DNA of 42,111 bases from Anaerolineae bacterium (GCA_019637555.1 JAHBVK010000051.1:1-42111), one strand, 5' to 3'. Shown: positions 15,948 through 24,263, numbered from the stretch's first letter. Translations and numbers: made by a program. Notes: generated by a model from the sequence alone, not told the origin.

Positions 15948-17160
15948 TCTGAACAGCTTCGGTGCGACAATCCCCTTCCGCATTCAGCCTTCCCTCGCCA
16001 CTAATCCCAACGATGCTGACGGCGACAACTACCTGTTCAAGTTTAGCAGCATCGGTGGTAGTGGCACATTACCAGCTTCACCGCGACCTTATCTGTGGCC
16101 CAACGGACAGCAGCCAAGCTCAGTGACCATCCAGAAGGTGTCGCTGGTCGCGGACATCGGGATCATCCCGTGGGTGCATCCCAGCATTCGCTGGGGGCAG
16201 GTGAAAATCGAGGTCAGCGCGACTTATAGCAGTACGCCACCGACTCCGACGCCAACGCCTACTCCGTACACAGTGACCTTAACGCTAGATGGCTACATTC
16301 CACTGACCAATACCTCTGCCACCCCGATTGCGCCTAAACCAAGTAACTGTCAGGCATTGGATTATCCCGCCCCTGATCAGGCAGTCACTAAAGTGCCGCC
16401 CGGAAATTTCACAGTAACAGATCAAGCACCTTTATTTGGGGTCGGAAGTAACATTGCATTAGCAGTAATGGGCACATGCCGATTTCACAATGGACAGTCT
16501 AACCCGTGTAGCCCCGACTCCAATCAATCCTCGCCCTTTTACACAACTTTAGACGTGATACCTGTGAATGTTGAGTTTTGCATCGACTCTAAAGGCTATA
16601 CAATAGATCCCATTACTGGACAATATCAACTTACTCAATGTAGTCCAACTGGTGCACCAACTCGTGTACCAATTTATGCACCAGTGGACGGCTGTTTAAC
16701 GTACACTATCGGTGGTACTAGCCCAAGTCAATTAGCTCAAATTGAATTTGACTTCAATCCGCCAAATGCATCGGGGTATCAAACTAGCTGGAGTTGCTCC
16801 ACCGTCACTGGTAACAGTCCACGCTGGCAACTTAGTATTGTTCATGTCATTAATGTGCCAGGAGGCGCTCAGGTCAGGCAACCAGTATCGAAAGGGGCAT
16901 TGATTGGCTATGTGTGTACTGCCACGGATTGGAAAGATACATTGAGACCGTGCGGATTCTCCATTTCCGCAAATGCAGAGCCACACCTTGCTGTAAGCTT
17001 GCGTAACAAAGTTGGTACAGTAGATGTTTCAAGAGCTGATGCACTTGGCTTCCTTTCTATACCATATTGTCTATATGATAGATGGATAGGTAAGATTTCT
17101 AGTGGCTCTGTGACGCCAACACCACAACCTAATCGTGATCTTGAAGCTTGTCCCCAATAA
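15946..17160 (+). pseudogene. Headless secreted protein with Pro-Thr linker and degenerate M23-like domain
   Basis: The frame is open from 15718, but before ~15946 it merely reads the TIR gene out of frame; recognisable sequence starts at DLNSFGATIPFRIQPSLATN. There is no start, ribosome site or signal peptide at that point, so the 5' end is missing. Segments are a first beta domain (to ~16235), a TPTPTPTP linker, and a Cys-rich C-terminal region. There, PIYAPVDGCLTY, VRQPVSKGALIGYV and AEPHLAVSL resemble the core of M23 (LytM-type) peptidases, but HLA replaces the HxH zinc motif, so it would be inactive. Read-through from the upstream GTG/ATGs could still make a chimeric product. Confidence 0.5.
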
Positions 17161-17175
17161 GTAAAGGAGTGTGAG

Positions 17176-18522
17176 ATGAAACACGCTAAGTTGCTATATG
17201 CGATGGGCGCGTTTGTGATCGGGTTGATGCTGCTAGGTTCCCAGCAATCGATCTTAGCTCAATCATCCCTTACTTATGCGTATCTTAGACTCGATCCCCC
17301 AAGTCAGGTGACTTTGATTTTTTTGGATCACGAATCGCAAAAGATATCAGGAAGCCGTGTTCTGCTGGAAAACTCGGCATCATGGATAAACCTTGATTTA
17401 TTTAATCTGCAACTCTATAGCGCACAAGGGGGCTGGATAGCTTTTCCGTTTCGGTTGGAGCAAAATGATAAGTTAATATTTATTAACTTAGAGCAACTTG
17501 ATACTGCTCCGCGCGTTCTCGAAATGGACGCAGGAGTTAGAATAAGAAGTTTGCGATGGTCTCCTGATATACACTATCTATCGCTATCTGTTTTTACTGA
17601 TCAAGGCGTTGAGTCTTTGTTGCTATATGATTTCCCTAATGACAAGCTAATTAAGATTGATGACGGTGCTGGCACAGTCACTTGGTATCGAGACTCAACG
17701 AAATTTGCTGTTGAGAAAACACTGTGTAGTCAAGAGTTTGGTTGTAAAGTAGGCATAGAGATATTTAATGTGACTACACGAGCTTTTACAGCCTCTCTTG
17801 ATATACAGGCACAGCTAGATCAGAAATTGCAGAGTAATGGAAGAACTTGTAATTTGGATTGGTCACCAGATGGACAATATATTACCTACATGTATGATTG
17901 CAATTACTTTAATTCCGATATTCCTAGAGAAATGTATATTTGGGATACTACAATGGGTGTGGCAAATAGGCTTACCGATTTTACGTTAGCGATGTGGGAA
18001 AAAAATGAGGGCTTATTAGCAGGTTATTATGCAGTTCTCTGGCGCAATACTGAAACATTTCTGCTGGGGATTCGTGCCGAAAGCTTCAACAGCATTGTGA
18101 CACAAACTGTAGAAGTTTACGTGCCTGATCGATCTTTTCGCAAAATCGCTGACCATGCTGTTCTACAGTGGGTATTAAATCCGCAGACTGAATTTCTTGC
18201 CATACGCAGTGTTATCGCCAATACGCCACAAACATTGCCTGAAACAGGATCGCTCCATATCGCCACTTATGGAATTGGTGAGACACTTGATCTTACTACG
18301 CCGAGTCTCGGTGAGGGCTGTGACATGGCGTGGTCGCCGGATGGCAAGTATCTCGCCTTCACGCAGCGCGGCGATCTCTCCTGTGGGCTGCCCGTGAAAG
18401 CGATCCGCTTCTACGATGACGCCACGAAACAAGTCAGCGAGTATGTGCTGCCAGACTACGATCCGACAGTGACGACGATCCTGCCGCTTGGTTGGGTGCA
18501 AATCAGCGCGGCGGGGCAGTAA
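17176..18522 (+). CDS. Secreted TolB/WD40-like beta-propeller protein
   Basis: A signal peptide (MKHAKLLYAMGAFVIGLMLL, cleavage near LAQ-S) is followed by propeller blades such as LRWSPDIHYLSLS, LDWSPDGQYITYM and MAWSPDGKYLAFT. No catalytic motif is evident; an extracytoplasmic binding role is inferred. AAGGAG at 17164-17169 before ATG 17176 makes the start firm, and the gene is 15 bp after the previous frame, so they share a transcript. Most of the gene is AT-rich, but the last ~230 bases (from about 18290) switch to the GC-rich composition of the core genes, as if the body had been replaced by recombination. Confidence 0.8.
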   Translation: MKHAKLLYAMGAFVIGLMLLGSQQSILAQSSLTYAYLRLDPPSQVTLIFLDHESQKISGSRVLLENSASWINLDLFNLQLYSAQGGWIAFPFRLEQNDKLIFINLEQLDTAPRVLEMDAGVRIRSLRWSPDIHYLSLSVFTDQGVESLLLYDFPNDKLIKIDDGAGTVTWYRDSTKFAVEKTLCSQEFGCKVGIEIFNVTTRAFTASLDIQAQLDQKLQSNGRTCNLDWSPDGQYITYMYDCNYFNSDIPREMYIWDTTMGVANRLTDFTLAMWEKNEGLLAGYYAVLWRNTETFLLGIRAESFNSIVTQTVEVYVPDRSFRKIADHAVLQWVLNPQTEFLAIRSVIANTPQTLPETGSLHIATYGIGETLDLTTPSLGEGCDMAWSPDGKYLAFTQRGDLSCGLPVKAIRFYDDATKQVSEYVLPDYDPTVTTILPLGWVQISAAGQ

Positions 18523-18558
18523 TCGGATCGCGCCGAGCAGTTCAGGCAGCAATACAAA

Positions 18559-18644
18559 GATCGGTTGCCCGATGAGCGTGTGCGGCGTACAATAGCATAC
18601 GATTGACAGCAAGCCCGTATAATAGCGGGTTTGTTCGTATCTAG
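18559..18644 (+). repeat. Direct repeat copy B (86 bp, terminator-like)
   Basis: Second copy of the 15641-15727 repeat in the same orientation, 37 bp after the propeller gene stop. Its hairpin (18611-18632, CCCG/CGGG with flanking A-T and G-U pairs) followed by TTTGTTCGT would act as terminator for the upstream genes. Confidence 0.85.
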
Positions 18645-18779
18645 TCGTCGATATACTTATGAAAATGCTGAGAGAACCTCCGGCGTCTAAACTTCTATAC
18701 AACCAATTTGCTCGATTCCAGCGTATACTTGATCGAAGCGCAGTAAACTACAGTCAATAATGGGACAGACAAAATAACG

Positions 18780-19214
18780 GTGTCTGTGAAAAATCGACGC
18801 GCGGCGCGTATCTTGGCGCTGCAAGCACTTTACGAATTGGACGTGACTCGCCACCCCGTCGGCACGGTGATCGCTGGACGTGCCGAGGATGCGCCGCTGG
18901 AGCCGGAGCTAGAAACCTTCGCCCGCACGCTGATCACGGGGGTTCAGGAGAACCGCAAGAAGCTGGACAACGTGATCCAGCAGAGCGCACCGGAGTGGCC
19001 CCTCGAACAGGTGGCAATCGTGGATCGCAACATCCTGCGCATCGCCATCTATGAGTGGGCGGTGCTCAAGGAGACGCCCGTTAAGGTGGCGATCAACGAG
19101 GCGGTAGAGATCGCCAAAGACTTCGGATCGGAGAGCGCTTCGCGGTTCATCAATGGCGTGCTCGGTACGCTGGCGGCGAAAGAGACGGAACTGTTCGCCG
19201 TCTTGAGTAAGTGA
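18780..19214 (+). CDS. nusB: Transcription antitermination factor NusB
   Basis: The 144-residue protein has the full NusB pattern: RRAARILALQALYELDV at the N-terminus (RNA-binding face), the central ARTLITGVQENRKKLDNVI, and the C-terminal VDRNILRIAIYEW, TPVKVAINEAVEIAKDFGSESASRFINGVLG. NusB binds boxA RNA together with S10 in rRNA antitermination. Length is normal. Two GTG codons (18780, 18786) could start it and I see no ATG, so the exact start is open by two codons. It precedes the tat genes but with a 180-bp gap. Confidence 0.95.
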   Translation: MSVKNRRAARILALQALYELDVTRHPVGTVIAGRAEDAPLEPELETFARTLITGVQENRKKLDNVIQQSAPEWPLEQVAIVDRNILRIAIYEWAVLKETPVKVAINEAVEIAKDFGSESASRFINGVLGTLAAKETELFAVLSK

Positions 19215-19244
19215 TCTCCTAGCGTAGGTTAGTCAAATGTGACG

Positions 19245-19274
19245 ACGTGACACCCGACGCTAAAGCATCGCGCT
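19245..19274. repeat. Possible short dispersed repeat (CGCTAAAGCA type)
   Basis: Counterpart of 13131-13160; see that entry. A TATAAT box begins at its last base, so the repeat may have supplied part of a promoter. Confidence 0.3.
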
Positions 19275-19279
19275 ATAAT
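19274..19279 (+). promoter_or_regulatory. Candidate -10 box upstream of tatA-like gene
   Basis: A perfect TATAAT lies about 115 bp before the tatA-like start. No good -35 hexamer is seen at 16-18 bp. Such an exact match is uncommon in the GC-rich parts of this window, but the call is tentative. Confidence 0.3.
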
Positions 19280-19396
19280 CACGAAGCACGCTGAAACGCT
19301 AAGACGAAAATCGTATGACGCTGTTGCTGAATAGGAAGCTCGGTGCTCTAGCGCTGAGATTCTGAGAGCGATAAAGAAGAACGGGAAACAATACCG

Positions 19397-19858
19397 ATGG
19401 ATTTCAACATTCTTGGGGTCGGCGTCCCCGAAATGATCCTGATCTTCCTGCTGATGATCACCATCGCGGGACCGAAACGGATGATCAAGTGGGCGTACGA
19501 ACTGGGCAAATACACCGCCAAATTCCGCGCCATGTTCCAAGAGACGATGGACGCTTTCAAACGCGAGATCGATGCCAGCGATCTTGACCTCAGTAAAGAA
19601 GTCAAGGAACTGGGTAAGCTGGCGAGTTCGGTGAGCACGCCACTGCCGCGCTTCGACATCGTCAAGGAAGCGAACAAGGTGGTCAATGAGAGCAGCGCCA
19701 AGAGTGCTGAAAGCACCAAGAATGCCAGTAGTGCCGCTAGTGCCAATAGCGCTGATAGTGCCAGCGCCAACACGAGCGCCAGCACCAACGCTGCTACTAA
19801 CACCGATTCAACCGTGTCCGATGATCAACCCCGGTACGACTCATGGCAACCGAAATAA
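19397..19858 (+). CDS. tatA: Twin-arginine translocase TatA/TatB-family subunit
   Basis: The protein has the TatA/B layout: a short N-terminus, one membrane span (PEMILIFLLMITIAGPKRM, residues ~11-29) running into the conserved Gly-Pro hinge, then an amphipathic helix (IKWAYELGKYTAKFRAMF). Residues ~98-140 form a low-complexity Ser/Ala/Asn/Thr tail encoded by near-tandem GCCAGTAGT-like units. The next gene is tatC, overlapping by 16 bases, which confirms the function: a Tat complex exporting folded proteins. Whether it acts as TatA or TatB cannot be decided. Confidence 0.88.
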   Translation: MDFNILGVGVPEMILIFLLMITIAGPKRMIKWAYELGKYTAKFRAMFQETMDAFKREIDASDLDLSKEVKELGKLASSVSTPLPRFDIVKEANKVVNESSAKSAESTKNASSAASANSADSASANTSASTNAATNTDSTVSDDQPRYDSWQPK

Positions 19859-20634
19859 CCACGAAACCAACCCCACCCGATCAACTGCCGCCAGCGGAGG
19901 TTGAGGAAGAAGAACTCGCCCAGATGGGGTTCTGGGATCACATTAATGAACTGCGTGATCGCTTAGTCAAGATCATGCTGGCAGTTGGACTCGGCATGTT
20001 GATCTCCGCCTTCTTCACCAATCAGGTGCTAGAGGTGATGATCCAGAGCTACGGTGAACCACTGCGCACCACCTCGCCCACCGAATCGGTGACCGTGTTC
20101 TTCAAAGTGGTGTTGATGCTCGGCGCGATCCTCGCCAGCCCGCTGATCACCTACCAGATATTCATGTTCGTGATGCCGGGGCTGACACAACGCGAACGGC
20201 GCTGGGTGTTTCTGGCGCTGCCGGGTACCACGGGCTTATTCATCATCGGCTTGCTGTTCACGTGGGTGTTCCTGATCCCCGCTTACGTCGGTTTCCTGCG
20301 CGATTTCCAGAGCAATGTGTTCCAAGCATTATGGACGGCGGATAGTTACATCGGGTTCCTGACGGCGGTGCTGTTCTATCACGCCGCCGCGTTCGAGGCT
20401 CCGCTAGTATTCTACGTGCTGGCACGCGGTGGATTTGTGACGGCAGGACAGATGATCACCTACTGGCGGCAGGCGGTGATTGGCGCGGCAATCGTGGCGG
20501 CGGTGATCACGCCAACTATCGATCCGGTGACTATGTTGATGATCACAGGTGTGCTGCTCGGTTTGTATATCCTGAGTATTTTCCTCGTCGCTTTCGCGCA
20601 GCGCCGATCACCGCTGCATCAGCCCATTGCATGA
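19843..20634 (+). CDS. tatC: Sec-independent protein translocase subunit TatC
   Basis: The 263-residue protein begins with an acidic, Pro-rich cytosolic N-terminus, then the TatC signature GFWDHINELRDRLVKIM, including the conserved Glu that contacts the twin-arginine signal, and six membrane spans (for example VVLMLGAILASPLITYQIFMF and ITPTIDPVTMLMITGVLLGLY). TatC is the signal-peptide receptor of the Tat system. ATG 19843 overlaps the end of the tatA-like gene, so translation is coupled. A palindromic repeat abuts its stop. Confidence 0.94.
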   Translation: MATEITTKPTPPDQLPPAEVEEEELAQMGFWDHINELRDRLVKIMLAVGLGMLISAFFTNQVLEVMIQSYGEPLRTTSPTESVTVFFKVVLMLGAILASPLITYQIFMFVMPGLTQRERRWVFLALPGTTGLFIIGLLFTWVFLIPAYVGFLRDFQSNVFQALWTADSYIGFLTAVLFYHAAAFEAPLVFYVLARGGFVTAGQMITYWRQAVIGAAIVAAVITPTIDPVTMLMITGVLLGLYILSIFLVAFAQRRSPLHQPIA

Positions 20635-21610
20635 GGTAGCCTCACCCCTTAGCCCCCTCTCCGTCAACGGAGAGGGGGAGAGAACAAAGCGCCTGCGGCG
20701 TTTGTTGTTCGTCGGCGTCATCACCGTATTGCTCACCAGTTTGATCGTCCCCTTGCTACTTGGCGCGTTGCCAATGTGGGTGCTGCTGCATCCGGGTTGC
20801 AGCCAGACTCCTGATCCTTCGGCTTATGGCTTTAGCAATTTTCAGACGGTACAGATTCCGGCACAAGAGGGCGGCTCGTGGCGCGGTTACTATCTGGCGG
20901 GCAGCGGTGAACGCGCGGACATGCTGATCCTTGTGCCTGCTGCCTACAACGGCGACGCAGGCGGATCGCTGCATGAAGTACAAACACTAGCGCAGGCAGG
21001 TTACAGTGTGTTAACCATTGAATCAGTAGTATGCGCGCGGGGCGGGGTGCATACTCTTGGTCCATATGAGGCAGTGCAGGTAGAAGATGCGCTGCGCTAT
21101 CTACCTACCAACACAGATGGCATTCCGACTAGTTTTAGTAAGATCGGGCTGCACGGCTTCTCCTCGGCGGGTGCGTCCTCGATCTTCGCGGCGGCAGGTG
21201 ATCCACAGATCGCGGCGGTGCTGGCAGAGGGTAACTACTCCGATCTGGATGCATATCTCAGCGTTGGTGGCAGCGGTAATGTGTTGGAGGCGTTGATGGT
21301 GTTCGCTGCGCGGAGCGCTTATCGCTTGATCAGCGGCTTGGATACTGATGCCCTGACTCCGGTGCGTGCCATCTCACAGATTCCACCACGCCCGATTTTC
21401 CTGATCTACGGCGAATTGGAGGCGGTACGCGGCGGCGCACAGAAGCTAGTCGCGGCGGCGAAGGCGGCTGATCCAAGTGCGAAAGTCGAGTTATGGATTG
21501 TGCCGGGGGTGGAGCACGGCGGTTACATCTATGCACAGGGTGGACTGGAGGAATATCGGCAGCGCGTGGTATCCTTTTTCGACTGCGCGTTGTTGGAGAA
21601 GTGCAGTTGA
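20627..21610 (+). CDS. Membrane-anchored alpha/beta hydrolase-like protein
   Basis: After an N-terminal hydrophobic anchor (LLFVGVITVLLTSLIVPLLLGA) the protein follows the alpha/beta hydrolase order: ADMLILVPAAYNGDAG, IGLHGFSSAGASSIF as the nucleophile elbow (GFSSA, a variant of G-x-S-x-G; Ser about 179), an acid candidate in ILIYGELEAVRG and a late His in VEHGGYIY. It probably faces outward and hydrolyses an ester or peptide; the substrate is unknown. The start is unsure: a TTG at 20627 overlaps tatC, and codons ~5-19 are read from a CCCCTCTCC palindromic repeat. TTG 20702/20705 after the repeat are alternatives. Confidence 0.7.
   Translation: MHEVASPLSPLSVNGEGERTKRLRRLLFVGVITVLLTSLIVPLLLGALPMWVLLHPGCSQTPDPSAYGFSNFQTVQIPAQEGGSWRGYYLAGSGERADMLILVPAAYNGDAGGSLHEVQTLAQAGYSVLTIESVVCARGGVHTLGPYEAVQVEDALRYLPTNTDGIPTSFSKIGLHGFSSAGASSIFAAAGDPQIAAVLAEGNYSDLDAYLSVGGSGNVLEALMVFAARSAYRLISGLDTDALTPVRAISQIPPRPIFLIYGELEAVRGGAQKLVAAAKAADPSAKVELWIVPGVEHGGYIYAQGGLEEYRQRVVSFFDCALLEKCS
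20638..20682 (+). repeat. CCCCTCTCC palindromic dispersed repeat
   Basis: CCTCACCCC is followed by a perfect 11-bp stem (CCCCCTCTCCG at 20653-20663 with CGGAGAGGGGG at 20668-20678, loop TCAA). The same unit in the other orientation occurs at 7883-7934 and 28153-28194. Here it sits at the tatC/hydrolase junction and either encodes the hydrolase N-terminus or provides a purine-rich leader. Confidence 0.7.
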
Positions 21611-21618
21611 GGTGAACG

Positions 21619-21927
21619 ATGGGTACAGTAACCATATCGGTGCGCGCTGAGGATGCCGAACGCTTGCAGGAAATGGCGCGGAGAGAGAATCAGTCCGTAG
21701 AAGATGTGTTGCATGATCTGATTGAGCAGCACACTACGGAAACTGCGCCGTCAAATGAAGAGGCAAATACAGAGGACAAACTTTTAGCGTTGGCGGCATT
21801 GGCAGAGAAGGAAAACTGGGGAACAGAAGAACCTATCGATTATCGAACAGTAATGCGATCTGAATTTCCTCAATACCTGTCTCGGCGGATGTCAGAGGAC
21901 GTAGATGACTCAGATACTACTGGATAG
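21619..21927 (+). CDS. VapB-like antitoxin
   Basis: The 102-residue protein starts with TVTISVRAEDAERLQEMARRENQSVEDVLHDLIEQH, which fits a ribbon-helix-helix DNA-binding domain, and ends with an acidic tail suited to neutralise a nuclease (EEPIDYRTVMRSEFPQYL, MSEDVDDSD). It lies directly upstream of, and overlaps by 23 bases, a PIN-domain toxin gene. It should bind the toxin and autorepress the operon. AGTTGAGG before ATG 21619 provides the ribosome site; the hydrolase stop is 9 bp upstream. Confidence 0.82.
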   Translation: MGTVTISVRAEDAERLQEMARRENQSVEDVLHDLIEQHTTETAPSNEEANTEDKLLALAALAEKENWGTEEPIDYRTVMRSEFPQYLSRRMSEDVDDSDTTG

Positions 21928-22321
21928 TAGTTTTCTCGTTGAACTACTCAATGCTCGTGGCGCGAAACATCGTCGAACTGTGGAAGCATTGGTAAGCCAA
22001 CCAGCGATACGAGTGATTCCAGATGTTGTATTAACGGAAGTTACCTATCTTCTACGAAGCAGAATTGGGCAGAGAGCAGTGTACCAATTCCTTAATTCTT
22101 TAGCTGATGACCGCATACAGCTTGAAACACTAACCAAACCGGATACGCAACGTGTGCGTCAAATCATGATGCAGTATGAAGATGCAGACCTTGATTTCGT
22201 GGACTGCTGCATCATGGCGATCAGCGAACGGCTGAATATCACGACGGTGTACACGTTCGATCAGCGCGATTTTACGATCTTCCGCCCAAAACACTGCGAA
22301 TTTCTAGAACTCTTGCCATAA
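21905..22321 (+). CDS. PIN-domain toxin, VapC-like ribonuclease
   Basis: The 138-residue protein is a complete PIN domain: ILLDSSFLVELLNARG (first Asp), VIPDVVLTEVTYLL (Glu), the central YEDADLDFVDCCIMAISERL (Asp) and TTVYTFDQRDFTIF (last Asp). PIN toxins are Mg-dependent endoribonucleases that cleave tRNA or rRNA. It begins inside the antitoxin gene, giving coupled translation. Unlike the pair at 7058-7775, all residues are in one open frame. Confidence 0.87.
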   Translation: MTQILLDSSFLVELLNARGAKHRRTVEALVSQPAIRVIPDVVLTEVTYLLRSRIGQRAVYQFLNSLADDRIQLETLTKPDTQRVRQIMMQYEDADLDFVDCCIMAISERLNITTVYTFDQRDFTIFRPKHCEFLELLP

Positions 22322-22328
22322 TCAAATT

Positions 22329-23162
22329 ATGTTATTGAAGCGATACTTCTTTCTGCTCTTATTGATCCTGCTCACCTCGTGCGAGGGGTTGAATCCGCCT
22401 GCCACGGTGGAGGTAGTCTACATCACAGCAACGCCGCTGCCGACAGATACACCAATCGCCAGCGAGACGCCAGTGATCGGTGGAGCGGCGACGCCTGATC
22501 TGACGCTGGCGGCGGTGGTAGCGACATGGACGCCGAATCCGGCGCTGGCGCAGATCAGCACGCTGCCGACCAGTACCCCGACTCCGCCCGCTTCCAAGCA
22601 GCCAACGCTGACGCCCAGTTTCACGATCACGTTCACCGACTCGCCTGCACCGACTACCGACGCGCTGCAGCCCAGCGCCTGCGTTGTGCCAGCGGCGGGT
22701 GGATTTGCCGCTATTTTTACGCGCGATACAGCGATTCAGGCGGCGCTCGGCTGCCCGATAAGTGGAGCATTCGCCATCAACAGCGCGACGCAAGATTTCG
22801 AGAACGGGCGCATGGTCTGGATTTCGCAGTTCGCTGATGTGCCTGCCGAAGTAATCTACGCGGTGTTCAATAACGGCGCGTATGGACGCTACGACGATAC
22901 GTGGGTGGAAGGCGTCGATCCGTTGTCCGGCGGTGAGGCTGCACCTGCTGGTCTGACGGAACCGATCCGGGGATTTGGCAAAGTCTGGCGGGCGAATCCG
23001 GCAGTACGCAGTACTCTAGGTTGGGCGCGTTCAGCAGAGGCAGGAACAACGGCGCAGATTCAGCGATTCGAGCGCGGCGAGATGGTTTTCATCGCGTCGC
23101 TCGGTCAGACGATCATTTTCGTCGGCGGCACGAGTTGGCGTGCCGAGACTACCCCGTTCTAG
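22329..23162 (+). CDS. Lipoprotein with Thr-Pro linker and two LGFP-like repeats
   Basis: The signal LLLLILLTSC places the lipidated Cys at about residue 18. A Thr/Pro-rich linker of ~90 residues follows. The C-terminal part contains two similar units (QAALGCPISGAFA...FENGRMVW and RSTLGWARSAEAG...FERGEMVF), each a Leu-Gly-x-Pro/Trp turn, then an aromatic-rich strand with F-E-R/N-G-x-M. This resembles LGFP-type cell-wall repeats, so binding to envelope polymers is inferred. The gene follows the VapBC-like pair by 7 bp but has its own character. Confidence 0.7.
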   Translation: MLLKRYFFLLLLILLTSCEGLNPPATVEVVYITATPLPTDTPIASETPVIGGAATPDLTLAAVVATWTPNPALAQISTLPTSTPTPPASKQPTLTPSFTITFTDSPAPTTDALQPSACVVPAAGGFAAIFTRDTAIQAALGCPISGAFAINSATQDFENGRMVWISQFADVPAEVIYAVFNNGAYGRYDDTWVEGVDPLSGGEAAPAGLTEPIRGFGKVWRANPAVRSTLGWARSAEAGTTAQIQRFERGEMVFIASLGQTIIFVGGTSWRAETTPF

Positions 23163-23177
23163 TTCTAGCCACGTGAA

Positions 23178-23213
23178 CGCGCCTGTAGACTCACTTAAAA
23201 ATCTACAGGCGCG
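23178..23213. terminator. Bidirectional hairpin between convergent genes
   Basis: A perfect 12-bp inverted repeat (CGCGCCTGTAGA at 23178-23189, TCTACAGGCGCG at 23202-23213) closes a 12-base loop containing AAAAA. It lies between the convergent stops at 23162 and 23257, where a shared terminator is expected. Confidence 0.65.
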
Positions 23214-23256
23214 CGTGCCTCACTACACTAACCGAACATCGGCACTGTTATTTACG

Positions 23257-23712
23257 CTAAGGAACGATAGTGATCCGTGCCGTTGCGAAGACCGTCAAAC
23301 CAGCTTCAACATCGAATATGCGACCGCAAGAGATGATCGCGCCGCCTCCCTGTACTGAATCCAGGACTGTTTTGAAATAGCCGCTAACACTGCCGTTTAT
23401 CGCTGGAATAGGATCGACGGCGATAAAGCTAATATACGTGAACCGATTTTTGGTTGCACGAAAGTAGGTACTTGTGCTGTCGATATAGCACGCCAGATAT
23501 CCATCAGAATAGGAATCTGCGGTGAGGGTGAGCATTAAAGGAGTGCCGACCTTGAATGCACTGGCAGGTGTGCTGCTGCCAAGCCGTGTAACGATTATCC
23601 GCCACCCCGTATTGACACCCGCTGCTGAAACCGATTGTGGCTGCACGACTGCACTAAACACTGAGATCGCGATGATCACTAAAACAATGCGGCTGCGGGT
23701 GAAACGAACCAT
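23257..23712 (-). CDS. Small secreted protein of unknown function
   Basis: From ATG 23712 the protein has a signal peptide (MVRFTRSRIVLVIIAISVFS, cleavage near SVSAA) and a ~115-residue mature part rich in beta-strand patterns (GWRIIVTRLGSSTP, PLMLTLTADSYSDGYLACYID, GSVSGYFKTVLDS, ISCGRIFDVEAGLTVFATARITIVP) with two cysteines that could pair. It looks like a single Ig-like or similar beta-sandwich domain. AGGAG eight bases before ATG 23712 sets the start; the longer frame to 23895 is not supported. Family unknown. Confidence 0.7.
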   Translation of the reverse strand: MVRFTRSRIVLVIIAISVFSAVVQPQSVSAAGVNTGWRIIVTRLGSSTPASAFKVGTPLMLTLTADSYSDGYLACYIDSTSTYFRATKNRFTYISFIAVDPIPAINGSVSGYFKTVLDSVQGGGAIISCGRIFDVEAGLTVFATARITIVP

Positions 23713-23939
23713 GAGATTAACTCCTAATCGCGCACTGATAGACAAACATATGGTGCAGCGAACGATTAGCAGCATAGCAGAGTCGCGTTGAGGAGTGAAG
23801 GGAAAATAAACGTCGTTTACCAAGATACTATAAGATTTGATTGGAAGTTTGCGGGTTTTAATAATCTTGAGGATAGCCAAGACACAGCTAGGCACAGCCG
23901 AGAGCCTCTCGCCTGTGTAAATTAGTTGACGAAATGAAG

Positions 23940-24245
23940 CTAACTATTCCGCAGTAACTGTACCGGAAATTCATCCACGACAGAGACTGCCATTACGTTC
24001 GGGGCATCGATCAGACGCTTTTTGACTTCCGGCGTCGCCTCCATAAAGATCACGTTCATGACGTTATCAGAGACAACTTCGCCCACCTGATCATCAAGGT
24101 GCTGATCCGCCAGCCAACGCGTGATCTCGGCAGCGCGTTCCCGCGTACAGCGTCGCAACTCTGCCGCTTTTTCAGCGCGGTTCAACCCCGTGAGCGATCC
24201 TTGTTTCGGTTTTCTGGTTGTTATGGCTAAAGCTAGATAACGCAT
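23940..24245 (-). CDS. Small protein resembling an I9-type protease propeptide/inhibitor
   Basis: The 101-residue, signal-less protein has a beta-alpha-beta character. Its end (VKKRLIDAPNVMAVSVVDEFPVQLL) recalls the end of inhibitor I9 propeptides, in which a strand of the form 'PNVxxVexD' enters the subtilisin active site. It lies downstream of a cytoplasmic subtilase gene on the same strand (206 bp gap). A role as free-standing chaperone or inhibitor of that protease is an inference. AAGGAGG five bases before ATG 24245 is a strong ribosome site, so it is certainly translated. Confidence 0.6.
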   Translation of the reverse strand: MRYLALAITTRKPKQGSLTGLNRAEKAAELRRCTRERAAEITRWLADQHLDDQVGEVVSDNVMNVIFMEATPEVKKRLIDAPNVMAVSVVDEFPVQLLRNS

Positions 24246-24263
24246 CACTGCCTCCTTCCTAAA

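Noticed and set aside
16234..16262. Tandem ACGCC/CCGAC units as a microsatellite or CRISPR-like array
   Set aside because: These are codons of a TPTPTP linker, which recur in other linkers of the window; there are no spacers.
15641..18644. 86-87 bp direct repeats as attL/attR of an integrated element
   Set aside because: No integrase, transposase or tRNA target lies between or beside them; the hairpin and T-rich tail fit a repeated terminator better.
19680..19810. GCCAGTAGT-like near-tandem units in the tatA-like gene as a mobile repeat
   Set aside because: They keep frame and encode a Ser/Ala/Asn/Thr tail typical of low-complexity C-termini.
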